Of a DNA stretch of 64,000 nt, positions 34,365-46,578 are shown one piece after another. This DNA comes from Metopolophium dirhodum (taxonomy: Eukaryota; Arthropoda; Insecta; Hemiptera; Aphididae). The translations under genes and the position numbers were made by a program. The stretch spans positions 27,814,447 to 27,878,446 of the forward strand of contig NC_083564.1 of NCBI RefSeq assembly GCF_019925205.1. Reading direction: 5' to 3'. Under the pieces are notes generated by a model. That model did no database searches, was not told where the DNA came from, and saw only the letters and a list, made by a program, of their open reading frames with translations. Each line of letters begins with the position of its first letter. Positions within the stretch are counted from its first letter, which is position 1.

Positions 34365-34545
34365 TAGTCAAGTATTGGACAAGTACCTACGTAACTTATA
34401 ATTCGTATCGTAATTTAATTCTAAAGAAATATAATTTCCCCAACAGTGTCTAGGGCCACCGGCAGGATAATGCATTATAGAGTCTCTATACATTTGTGGT
34501 CTAGTATATGGTTATAATTGGCATGCGACCAACAACTGGGGGCTT
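34365..34545. repeat. Diverged duplicate block matching 29180-29395
   Basis: See the partner block. Matching landmarks include TTGGACAAGTACCTAC, TAACTTATAAT, AAATATAA.TTC and TTGGCATGCGA. The block lies downstream of block C, while its partner lies upstream of block A, so the duplicated unit may have been tandem. Confidence 0.6.
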
Positions 34546-35379
34546 GTTCTGGAAAATTTAAATGATCTAATAAGGTTCATCTCATTATTTGAATTAAACT
34601 AATTTTTAAGCGATTGTTGTGAAAATCAATTTTTTAATTTATTTCATTCAACACACTCATCTCAGTTTTCTAGTAAATACCTCTAGATTACTCACGAAAT
34701 TCATATCGATCATCTCACAGCTTTCATATTCAAAACTATAAAATAATAAAATATGCATTTTGATCTTATTTCAATTTTTTTTATCGATTTCACTTTTCCA
34801 GAACAACCCCCTCGTTTTTGAAAACTACAGAGAAATTTTTACTTTTGACCCCTAAAGTACCAACTAGATTCACTTTCCTATCAGAAAAGTTACTGTTGAA
34901 GAAAATCCGTTGAGTTATAGTCAGTTTATTTATTTTTATTATTGTTAATTGATCGGGGGATGTATTGCCCGAAACTTTTCAATTATTTGTATTGTAACTA
35001 TACTGGTATTACACTATTCCGGCTATCAATAAAGTCGTGATAAAAATTAGAAAATTGGTCAGGTATGATATTTTCTTAAGTAATTCTTTTGAGTAGGGGA
35101 TTCTCTCAATGGTATTTAAATATTTTCACCGATAATCAAGTACGATGACTTATAGGTAACTATAGAGACTGAGTGAATAGGAAGTGTGTGATATGGCGAA
35201 GATAAGGAAAGAGGTCAAGGATTTCAGAATGTTTGGTGTATGAAAGGGAAAGATGAAAAAGAAATGTAAGGTTAGGGTAGGTAAGTGGAGTGAGAGTAGC
35301 AGATATGAGAATAATTAAGTAAGGTGTTAAGGTACAAAAGAGGATAGAATAAGAAATTAATTAATTAAGGGTAGTGTAG
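34546..35379. repeat. Repeat fragment and purine-rich spacer
   Basis: Positions about 34815-34905 are a short reverse copy of the GATTCTGAGCG family (TTTTGAAAACTACAG, TTTTGACCCCTAAAGTACCA, ACTAGATTCACTTTCCTATC). After about 35150 the sequence becomes unusually purine-rich on the plus strand, leading into the retroposon relic. No gene is visible. Confidence 0.5.
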
Positions 35380-35600
35380 AGTAGTGTACATATTGTAGTG
35401 AAAACAAGAGAGAATAGGTTTAGGTGGTTCGGTCACTGTATGATAAGAGATAGTAAGAGTGGTTATAAAAGTTAATTAGGGGAGAAATGATGGACGAGAA
35501 GACTGAAGAAGAGATGGATAGACAGAATACCGATCATATGGATGTGTGGAATGAGAGTGGCTGAACCTGTATAGCCGTGAGAGACGGGGGAAGAAAAAGT
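35380..35600 (+). pseudogene. Relic of a non-LTR retrotransposon reverse-transcriptase C-terminus
   Basis: In broken frames the plus strand encodes FRWFGHCMIRDSKSGYK and, after a stop, RRLKKRWIDRI followed by MCGMRVAEP. The pattern 'R-x-R-WFGHV-x-R' followed by 'KRWxD' is the familiar C-terminal tail of non-LTR retrotransposon polyproteins. Multiple stops and a frameshift show that it is dead. The purine-rich sequence back to about 35160 may belong to the same copy. Confidence 0.6.
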
Positions 35601-35800
35601 GTAAAGGTAGAATAGTTATGTTAACAATGCCGAATACGTAGGAAAAGATCTTGAATTGCAAAGGCCCTATTGACTCTTTGGCTTCAACTAACCATAAGTT
35701 TACCTAACTAACTTTCTTATGACTCATTAGGACACTTTGATTAAAAAGATCCTGAGTTGCAGGTTGCCGAACTTAAAAGTTTGATTATCAAGTTGATCCT

Positions 35801-38800
35801 TTGATTGTTGACACCTTAATCCATGCTCAGGAGCAACGTAACGCTTTGAGTATGAAATCAGCGTTTAATTATCAATCCGAGATTGATTATTTAAATATTA
35901 GAGCGCTTCAAATTGGACGAATGACTATATTATGTCCTAAGTGCCATGCAAAAAAATGGAAAGATGAAACCCATGGACTTTGCTGCGCTGACGGTAAAGT
36001 TGTTTTACACCAATTTGAGGATCTTCCAGACCTAATTAAAAGTTTAATTGATAATTCTCACCCTCTATCAAAACATTTCTTTGATAATTCTAAACGGTAT
36101 AACACTCTGTTTCAAATGACATCGTTTGGAGCAAACGAAATAAGTGAAGGGAACTTCATGCCCTCTTTTAAAATTCAGGGTCAAGTGCATCATTTAATAG
36201 GTAGTTTATTACCCGAAATTGGAAATAATGCTAAATTTTTACAAATATATTTTATGTCAGAGTCGGATCAAATATCTATTCGAACAAATATGATTCCAAA
36301 TTTAAAAAGAGGTCTCATTGAATCATTGCAAACAGTTTTGCGTGAAAATAATCACCTCATACAGAGCTTTAGATCTAATCTGGAGTCGAGGTCGTTTGAT
36401 GAGTTGCAAAACTTTAAATTAATTATTCATGCTGACAGAGTTCCTCAAGATGAACACAGAGGTCAATATAATGCACCTACCATCGATGAAGTAGCTGTAT
36501 TATTAGTTAATGAAGATAAAGGTCCCAGAGATATAGTTCTGCATGGTCGGAGTGGACACTTGAGTCGAGTTTCCGAATTGAATAGATCTTATGATGCACT
36601 GCAATATCCATTGATGTATACTAGAGGCGAAGACGGTTATCACATTAATATATTACAGGAAAATAACCAAAATCGAACCAAAACTGTATCCTGCATGCAA
36701 TTTTATTCTTATAGGTTTATGGTTAGAGAAACAAGTCTAAATCATCTACATTATTACAAAACATTATTCAGCCAATTCGCCGTAGATATGATGGCAAAAA
36801 TGATTTCTGAAAGACTACACTTTATTCGTAACCATCAAAAACAACTACGTGCGGATGATTATGTTCACCTCCGAGATGCTGTTAACAATGATGCAAATAT
36901 TAATGCTAATAACGTGGGGCAACAAGTAATTCTTCCCTCCTCTTTTACTGGCTCCCCACGTTACATGCATGAAAAAAATCAGGATGCCATGACTTATGTT
37001 CGTAAATTTGGCCGTCCAGATTTATTTATTACTTTTACATGCAACCCGGAATGGCCGGAAATAAAAAATGAATTATTTCAAGACCAAAAGTCGTTTGATA
37101 GACACGATATAATCTCTAGAGTTTTTCATCTCAAACTAAAAAAGTTTATGCATGTATTAAAAAATAAATATATTTTCGGAGATGTAAATTGTTATGTTTA
37201 CAGTGTTGAATGGCAAAAACGAGGTTTGCCACACTGCCACATTATTTTGTGGTTACAAACGAAAATTCAGCCAGATGAAATTGATAAAATTATTTCTGCC
37301 GAGATACCAAACAAAGACAGAGATCCTATATTTTATGAAATAGTATGCAAGAATATGATTCATGGCCCATGCGGCGAGTTAAATATTAGATCGCCATGTA
37401 TGAATAATGGAAAATGTAGTAAGAAATACCCTCACAAATTGGTCAAGGATACTCAAACTGGAGATGATGGTTATCCGACTTACCGACGGAGATCACCAGA
37501 TGATGGAGGTTATACTGCAATATTAAAAGTTCGTGGTCAAACAGAAATCGTGGTTGACAACCGTTGGGTTGTACCGTATTGTCCATTGCTATCTAGGTGC
37601 TTTAATGCGCATATTAACGTAGAATACTGTCATTCGGTTAAAGCGATAAAATACATATGTAAATATATTAATAAAGAATCAGATAGAGCTACTTTTTCTG
37701 TTAATCGTAAAAACGATGAGATTACAAATTATTTGAATGGTCGATACATATGTACTTCTGAAGCGTTTTGGAGAATTTTGAATTTTGAAATCCATGATAG
37801 AGATCCGACAGTTCAGCACTTGGCTGTTCATCTAGAAAATGGACTGCGTGTTTTCTTTAATGCTAATAATCTTCATCAAGTTATTGAAAATCCAAGAAAA
37901 ACGACACTAACTGCATTTTTTGAACTGTGTTCACATGATGATTTTGCGAAAACACTGTTCTATCATGAAGTTCCTTCTTATTACACCTGGGATAATAGCA
38001 GAGGCTGGTTAAAGAGAAGACGGGGAAAAGATGTTCCAGGTTGGCCAGGAATAAAAATGGACACTGCCATTGGTAGAATTTACACGATTCACCCAAATCA
38101 AAGTGAGTGCTTCCATTTAAGATTGTTACTAAATTATGTACAAGGTCCTACTTCATTTGAAAGCTTGAAGGCCTTTGATGGAGTCATTCACGCGACTTTT
38201 AAAGCTACCTGTTTTGCTCTTGGGCTTTTAGAAAATGACGAGCAATGGAAAAATACTCTAGCGGAGGCAACTCTTTCAGAAAGTCCTTCAAAATTAAGAG
38301 AATTATTCGCAATAATCATAGTTTTCTGCCAACCGTCTGAACCTCAATCTTTGTGGGAACAGTTCAGAAATGATTTTTGTGAAGATATTCTTCATACAGA
38401 GCGCACTCGATTAAATGACTTGCAATTTACTTTTTCTGATGAAATATTTAATAGAGGTTTGATTGAAATAGAAGATAAAGTTGTTTGTCTGTCTGAAAAA
38501 TATTTAACTGAATTTGGAATGAACTCACCTGTTCGAAATGAAAATGCATCTGATCCTTTTGAATTCTCAATTTTGCGTTCTTACGATAATAACCGATTAC
38601 AAGAATTTGTAGAAATCAATTTACCAAAATTAGTAAATGATCAAAAATATGCAGAAAGCGTAATGAATCATCAAGGAAGAGTTTTTTTTTTAGATGCTCC
38701 GGGTGGTACAGGAAAAACATTCCTAATTAATTTGTTGTTGGCTCAAATTAGATCCTCAGGTAAAGTTGCATTAGCAGTAGCTTCATCTGGTATAGCAGCA

Positions 38801-39973
38801 ACTCTCCTTAGTGGCGGCAGAACTGCTCACTCGACTTTCAAGTTACCGTTAAATGTATTATTTGATACAGAATACGTTTGTCCGATTCGTAAAAATGGCC
38901 CTCTTGGAAAAATTCTTCAAGAAACCTCATTCGTTGTGTGGGATGAGTGTACAATGAGTCGCAGATCACATATCGAAGCAACTGATCGAACATTAAAAGA
39001 TCTTAGGTATAATAATAAGTTTATGGGTGGCATAGCATTTGTTTTCGCTGGTGATTTCCGTCAAACCTTACCAGTAATCCCTAAAGGTACTTGAGCTGAT
39101 GTCGTTAATGCTTGCTTAAAATCTTCCCCTATATGGAACTACGTAGAAAAACTTTATTTGCGAACAAACATGAGAGTTTATTTATGCGGAGGGGACGATA
39201 TTTTTCCAGCACAGTTGTTGAAAATTGGAAATTTAACTTTAGAAAATGAAAATGGTTACATTTCTGTCAATCACACGATTGGACGGGTGGTCAATAACGT
39301 GGAAGAGTTGATTTCTACAGTTTATCCTGACATTTTTATTCTGTCCAATAAATCTTATCAGTGGTTATGTGAAAGAGCTATTATCTCTCCAAGAAATGTA
39401 ACAGCAGAAGAAATTAATGATATCATCCTTCTAAAATTCGATGGACACTCACGTGAATATCTATCTATTGATACAGTTACATCAACAGATGATGCTATTC
39501 ATTATCCACAAGAATTTCTCAATTCTCTTTCTCCTTCGGGATTTCCTCCTCATAAACTAAAATTAAAAATTGGTGCTCCAATTACATTATTACGTAATCT
39601 TCAACCACCGAACTTATGTAACGGTACAAGATTACAAATAAAATCGTTGCGAAATAATATTATAGAAGCCGTAATTCTTACAGGGCCAGCGAAAGGAGAA
39701 ATTGCATTTATTCCAAGAATTCCCATGATTCCCTCTGACTTGCCGTTTTCTTTCAAACGGCTTCAATTCCCGGTTAAAGTTTCTTTTGCCATTACCATAA
39801 ACAAAGCACAAGGTCAAACATTCAAGTACGTTGGCGTAGATCTTCGTACAGAGTGCTTTTCACATGGGCAATTATACGTGGCATTTTCTCGAACTGGAGA
39901 CCCGAATCATCTTATGATTTTAATTTCAACAGGAAATATAACAAAAAACATCATATACTCAGAAGTCTTATAA
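35801..39973 (+). pseudogene. Helitron Rep-helicase, split by one in-frame TGA
   Basis: The frame runs from 35801 to a TGA at 39092-39094 (1097 codons). It continues in the same frame to a TAA at 39971-39973, with an internal ATG at 39158. Visible elements in order are a Cys pair and CC near residues 45-62 (probable zinc site), an HUH nickase motif at His478-Cys-His480, the two Rep tyrosines Tyr618 and Tyr622 in YICKYINK, a Walker A GGTGKT at 968-973, Walker B Asp1048-Glu1049, and after the stop the late helicase motif with TINKAQGQT. Such Rep-helicases drive rolling-circle transposition. The single stop in an otherwise open frame of about 1390 codons suggests recent inactivation. The N-terminus may lack some residues, as stops precede the first ATG. 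Confidence 0.9.
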
Positions 39974-40232
39974 AATTCTTATTTTAATTCTTTTTTTTTC
40001 TTCATCAACTTCAATCAAATTCTTTATCAACCATAAATTATTTCTTTTTTATCTGTATTTATTTTTATCATTTATAACGCTAGAAAAATTTCAATCCGTT
40101 TTCATTAACCGTTTTTTATATTTACTTGCCGATCACATTAAACAATAATATTTGAATAAAAAATTCTACAAATCATGGTCCGAAGGCAAAATAAACAACC
40201 AATCACGGGCGAAGCTGTGACGGGTCGGCTAG
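35801..40232 (+). mobile_element. Helitron (3' end defined, 5' end not located)
   Basis: The Rep-helicase frame is followed by about 260 bp of AT-rich sequence. It ends with CACGGGCGAAGCTGTG, a short imperfect hairpin, then ACGGGTCGG and CTAG at 40229-40232 with T next. A subterminal hairpin close to a CTRR end, with insertion before T, is the standard Helitron 3' structure. The 5' terminus (TC after A) lies upstream of 35801 and could not be placed. The start given is therefore only the start of the coding part. Confidence 0.82.
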
Positions 40233-42524
40233 TCTACCATTATAAAATATGACTGATAGAAACGTTCAATTATATATTTTATACAATATGATTTTTTTGA
40301 TATAATATTCGATTAAATGTCGTTGTCGTAGAATTTAAAGCGGGCCGCCGGTTGCCGACCACTGGTATAGTGTGTACTGAAAGAATTCAGATTTGTTTGT
40401 TTAATTAATATAGTATTAAAACAATTTTGTTAATTTAACACAAGAAATCGATAATATTTTTAATATTTTTTAAAAAAATCAACTTAAATTATAAACTTGC
40501 TGTTTATTTTATTATGATTGCTTCTAACAGTAATTCAAGAGAGATAATGTGTTTATTGATGCAAATGTATGTTTTCTTGCCAATTATAAAAATATTGAGT
40601 GCTGAGTGGGTATAATATTACATATAAACAATAATGTTTATTTTAGTAACAGTAAAAAACTGTATGAGGGATACATTTTCAATTCAGAATTAAATTAAAA
40701 GTGTAAAATTAAATGTTATACCAAAAATACGTATTATAAGATGTAACAACTAATAGTTATTAGGTTAAGTTGCGTTCGGTTGTATACGACTTAAGCAATT
40801 ATTATATTAATTTATAACTTTTTTTTTTTAAGTTAGTATTGATAACTTGTGGTTATAATTTATAAGCGGTAGTTATGTTTTTAGATATTTTAAATTAAGA
40901 TTTTTGTATTTGTATTTTAGAAACGCTGGTATTTAATTTTTAAATAACCTAGGAATATTTAAAACATAATATTATATTATTCATATTATTATAATACAAT
41001 ATTTAAATATAATATATTATGAACCTACTGCCCTACTATTTCTAGACGTTTACATGGCAATAGTAAAATTCTATTAAACCTATTAGGTTCGTAAACAACA
41101 TTTATTAATATGACAAATATTTAAAATTTCAAAAAAGGGGGACCCTCGTGTTAATACCCCTCACTTTGTTTTTTGGATAGCGCTGGGAGTTTTTGTGCAC
41201 AAACGTCGGGACCTGGTGCACATTTCTGCACAAACGATGCACAAACGTTTGGCACATTCAAAAATCCAAATATTCAATGTGGGGGGGGGGGGGGGCTACC
41301 GTTTCAATGGCCCCCCCATTTTGTTTTAGGGATAGAGCTTTAATTGGCATAAGCTGTGAAAAAATATTTGTTGAATTTGTTGCTGAAAAACTGTTAATGG
41401 AATTGTGATGTCCTATAGTACGTACATTTATTGATCATAGTAAGATTAATTTTAATATTTAATTAAATATGTAAATTATAGTTTTACAGATCGTCAAATC
41501 CGTTCCCATTTATGGAACTTACTTCTCAACAAGGAAACACAAACTTCTTTGAAAGAAGACTAAGCGAACACCAATTACATTCAGTTGCACTCTGAATCAT
41601 GTTTGTACGAACACATGTACAATAAGCAAATAGGACAATTACGGAAAATATTTACAAAATGATTTAGTATGAGGAGGGAGGAGAACCCTCGTGCGTCATC
41701 GGGGTCAGGGGCTTAGTAAATCCCTGCACCAACGTCTTTTTAACCGACGGGTGGGGTTATTAGATGGGTTTGCTTCGCCTTAATTGGTTATAAGACAATG
41801 TTAATTTAAGGACGAATATCCTAATTGCAAATGCTTATAAAAAATTAATGTGATTTTCCAGTAAACTTTATCTACATTTAATGATAAAACCATAACATGT
41901 CATAATTTATAGCCGAGGGGTACCTACTGCCACCCAATTAATGGTGAGGCTGTTGCCTCGTGAAATATCCTATCACGCCGTGGTACTGGACTAACCTAAC
42001 CGTATGGCGTATAATTTGTAACCATGCAGGTAAATAAAGGCTATATACTTAAAATGCCTAATAGGCATTTATACAGTGACCTACCCAATGACGAGGTACA
42101 ATCAACACCTATTGTACAACAAATAGTGGTTACCTACATTTTTTATATTAGTAATAAGGTATATAGTGTGTATTAATTTTTGCCAAAAATAAATCCCATA
42201 TATTAAAGTGATTAAACAGTAACTACTACTAAGTAAGTTAATTCAAATAGTATTTCTTATAAAATTACTAGCTGTTATTAGCTTATCATAAGTCAATACC
42301 GATGGAGAGTAAAATGGTAAGTAGCTACACTCCGCTCGCCAAGAGAATGTGGTTAGATACTTCACGTCTTCACTCATATGACAGTTGCTAAGGATCGAGG
42401 ATTTGAGTTTTTTGCGGCTGGATTCGGCGTGTTTTGGTGTGTGCGCAACTACATTCTTTCGACGAACTGAGTGGTGAAGAGCTAAAATGTAATTGAGGAC
42501 AATATTATTGAACACGGCAGTTGT
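40233..42524. other. Intergenic repeats, no gene recognised
   Basis: Near 40340-40370 lies GCCGGTTGCCGACCACTG, resembling one end of a hAT-type MITE whose partner end I did not find. Near 41140-41340 an internal near-duplication (CCTCACTTTGTTTTTTGGAT and CCCCATTTTGTTTTAGGGAT) brackets a G-run at 41281-41295 and repeated GCACAAACG units. Near 41690-41780 a GC-rich block resembles a decayed repeat. None of this supports a gene. Confidence 0.45.
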
Positions 42525-42715
42525 GTACCTATTTTGCATATACTATACGCCGGACAACACTTTTATGTTTTTTCGCGAAGTATTTAAAACAATAATAATA
42601 TGTTATTACTACGTTTTGTAGGCATACACCTTATTTTTATCAGTATTTACACCGATTTTTAGCGTAGTCTATACCCTAGACATGTATAGGTACTAATCTT
42701 AAATATTATATAATG
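42525..42715 (+). repeat. Distant copy of the end of duplicate block A
   Basis: Shared ordered landmarks with 30140-30360 are TTTTGCAT.(TT)ATACTATACGCCGG, TATTTAAAACAATAA, ATGTTATTA, TTTACACC.TTTTT, TAGTGTAGT/TAGCGTAGTCTATACCC and TATAGGTA(C)T. The two lie 12 kb apart on either side of the Helitron. Confidence 0.6.
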
Positions 42716-45700
42716 TAGATTAAAATACAAATTTACTGAGATAACTATCGCACCTAATAAAGTTTTATAGTTTTGTACAATTAATTTATAAATTTAACGA
42801 GTCGAAAAGTTAGGTTTGTTTTACCGAATACATCAACTTTAGCGCGTGTTTTTTGTATTTTCTGTGACTTTTCTATTTGTAATTATTGTTTATTTACATA
42901 ATTAATTTATTAGTTTACTTTCGTTCAGATAAACAGCTGCACTTAATTTTGACTAGAGCCGGAGTGGTCCAAACGGTTAATAACATAATGACACTTTTCA
43001 TTTACAACAGTTAATTGCGGTTAAGCGTTTTTGATGCAGTCTGCTTGGTCCTATTTAGGTACTATCTGAATTTTCACGTTAGTGTACATTATAATATATT
43101 ACGTTACAATTCACGAATTTATACATATAACTAAATAACTTATAAGGTATTTACGGTTAGTGACTTATAAGACACGTTAAAGGTACATGGGTTTTTATTA
43201 CTTTTTTTATGGTGAGGCTTTTTTAAATCACAAGACTTTATAAACATATATAAAAACAAACACATTATGTTCATAAAACACAATTTTCTAATCGGATCAA
43301 GTCAATATGGTGGTGGAGGGGGTGTTTAATTTTAAACAGACCATCCCTTGTGTATACTTCATTGTAGTATTTACGGCATGTAAATCGATGAGTAATATAA
43401 GGATAAAAAAATATGTAACTATACATACTATATAGGTTTATGATTTACATGTTTATTATGTAGGTATTTATTTATATTTATTAGTGTAGTTCTAATGCGC
43501 TATTTAACATATATAATATTTATCCAACATTACAGTATAGTATATTAATATATTATACATTTTTTTATGATTTTTTAAATTTTTAAACCAAAAAATACAA
43601 CATGACTTTGGGATAGCTTATGAAAAAAAAATTATAATCAATTGTTATAAAATAACGAACAATATTTTTAACCAATATTGCATTATCAATACAGACGTTT
43701 CGGCATAACCGCAGGAACACAATTATTATTATTATTATTATTCGTTAGTACGTTTCTTATATTTTATGTACCTAATGCATTTTACGCAACATAATATAAT
43801 TATTATTTTTTTGTATTTCTGTTCGTTATGACTTATGCCTTATATATCGTTCCCACAAAATTACATCGCTTTTCATAATAATAATATATATTATATAGGT
43901 ATCGTTAAAAAATGACACGAACGACTTTCGTTTTCACCAACAAAAGTAGGTAATGTAAAAACGTAACATTGGTTTTAATATTAAGTTCGCGCTCGAACGA
44001 TAGGCTTTTTTCGATTTATATAATATATATATGAGGGTATTTATGCATAATAATATATATTATGGTATATAAAGTATATTATAATGGCAACACGTTTAAA
44101 GCGATGAAAACGTATTTTTGGCTGGCCAAAGTTTTACCGACCCGTTTGGCAAACACCTATATAAACTGATCGTCGTGGGCATTATTATAATATAATAATA
44201 TTCCACGTTTTTAGAGAAAAAAAAATCATAAAGAAAGTTATAACACGTTAGGTATCTTTTTAAAATAGGCAGGCACCGATAATATTATTATTATTGTTGT
44301 ATAGTATACCTATCCCTCTAAAATATAATATTATTCTCTACCAATATGAAAATAAGAGGAAATGCGAGCACAGTATAATAATATTTTAATGACAGACAAA
44401 AACTCGGGCCTTGACCCAAACGTATCTTATTCCCGATCTACGCTTTTATTCTTTTATATAATATAGACTTACGCATTTATTTCGTTTTTAATATATAATA
44501 TTAATTAAGTACCTAATAATATTATTCGAATATAATACAATATTTTACATAAATAAGTAACAATAACAAGATAAACAGTACATTTCTTTACGAATATAAT
44601 ATAGGTAGGTATATTTTGTTTGACTAAAATATGTTGTGTTATTGTTATTATTGTTTTCATTTTTTTTATTATTCGAAAAAATGGTAAATTATAATTTAGA
44701 GAATAAGTATAAACGAGATTGACAAGAAACATGCGTCTATTAAAAAAGTCGACATAACGTTTTTTTCTAAGATATAATATAATATTATTATCGTTATCTG
44801 TTATTACGATTGACTAGGAATGAGGTATGATGAGGTATTTTTTTTTTTTATAAAGATAATATAATTTTTGTTCCAATGATTCATTAATAAACGCACCTCT
44901 CTGGTCTTTCCGAGGATAACAATATTATTACAATTAAATAACGAAGACTAATTTATAATAACGTGTTAAATCTATCCGATCAAACAAAACGTAATGATGA
45001 TAATAATAATAATAATGATAATAATAATAATAATGGTGGTAAAATAGTATTTACACAGAGAACTTAATATAATTTAATATATATTTATTAATAATAATAA
45101 TAATGATAATAATATACGATGGTATTATTTTCTGAACTAGGTATAGGGTAGGTAGGTGTATTAAAACTAAATAATGTTTACATGAAGCGAATAACAGTGG
45201 CTTAGTATAGAACAACACCCGCGGGAGGGTTAACGAAGATAATATTATAATTTATATATAATATATAATGTATGTATTAATTTAATATTATTATTTTTAA
45301 TTTTTATTATAAGTTGGTATATAATTTCCGTCAAGAGAAGGAAAGAAGAAAAAAATAAAACGATAAAAAGATGAGAGTACCTACCTATGTATAATATATT
45401 ACCCGATAGGGTGATGATATATAGGCAACATATTATATAATAATATTATTACCTGCAATATTCTACCAATATAATAATAACGCGGAGAAGACATCGGTGT
45501 ATATTATTATTAGACGTTTTGTAATAATTACAGTTATGTCGTTATTTTTTTTGTTTTTGTTCGGTATCGACAATAATTTTGTCTTGCTCTTAAGTACAAT
45601 ATATTATTATATGAAGGATCTGCCAAGATTTTACTTTGAGGGTGGGGCTGATAATTTGTTTAGGGGAGGCTTAACTGGGATCCTTCATAAATTTGGTATG

Positions 45701-46578
45701 CTGATGCCGGGGGTAGATTTTAGACTTTCGCAGTAACCTTCGCATAAAAATTAAAATTTTAATAAACGTTTACACATTATTTTTGGATTAGCGTTTTTAA
45801 ATTTTCAGGAAATTTCGGGATGGTTTCAGCCCACTTGGCTATGCCACTGAATTATGTTTTAATAATACGCACCATAATAAGATGAGGTTTTTTTTACAAT
45901 AACTCTAGGTGGCATCCTGAACGATAGACGACGATAATTAAGTGTATCAGGTAGCATGGATGTATAAATATTTTCTATGTTTATAGGGAAAATATATATT
46001 ATGTCTATGGTGACTGGTGATCATTTTAATACGAATTATGAACGGATATTTTTTGTTTTGTGGGGCTGACGGGGGAGAAGTTGAACGGTGAATATTACGG
46101 ATTGACGACAACGGTAGTTATTACATTGTATAATTATAATCGCCGTAGTTTATGTGAAAACACGCAACGATAATATCGTAGTTATGTACACACCATGGGC
46201 ACGGATGATGTCATAATATAATATTAATGTGGTATACAATAATTATTATCATATAATGTTTTTTTTTTTAAGAAAGAGTTCAAATAATAATATTGTAATA
46301 CTCTGGATAATTATATTGTAATATTGTCTACTATGAGATAATACTACACAGAATTGCGCGTTTTCTCGCTTAGACGATAATATCATCTATTTCGATATTA
46401 TTTTATAGTGTACCCATATTAGGTATAGGTGTCTGTTTGTATTTCAGATTCCGATTTGTGTGTCGTTTAAGAATTATTTCTGCATAGTATTATTATATCC
46501 AATTGGGACGCCTGTGGTTAACGATGACTTTGCCGGCGGCGGTGTTCTGTCGTCCGGTCGGTTCTCGTATGACTTTTT
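42716..46578. other. Intergenic DNA and probable long Syt1 3' UTR
   Basis: No coding pattern is visible. The part next to Syt1 (about 44900-46578) may be its 3' untranslated region. It is rich in AAT/ATT triplet runs (for example 44995-45050 and 45090-45115). About 45610-45860 carries G-rich sequence ending GGCTATGCCACTG, similar to CAGTGGCG-type MITE ends. A polyadenylation site could not be fixed because AT-rich hexamers are everywhere. Confidence 0.4.

Noticed and set aside
37881..38096. 71-codon minus-strand frame inside the Helitron gene
   Set aside because: Antisense shadow of the Rep-helicase.
44995..45115. Regular AAT runs considered as a CRISPR-like or structured array
   Set aside because: Simple triplet microsatellite without spacer structure in a eukaryotic genome.
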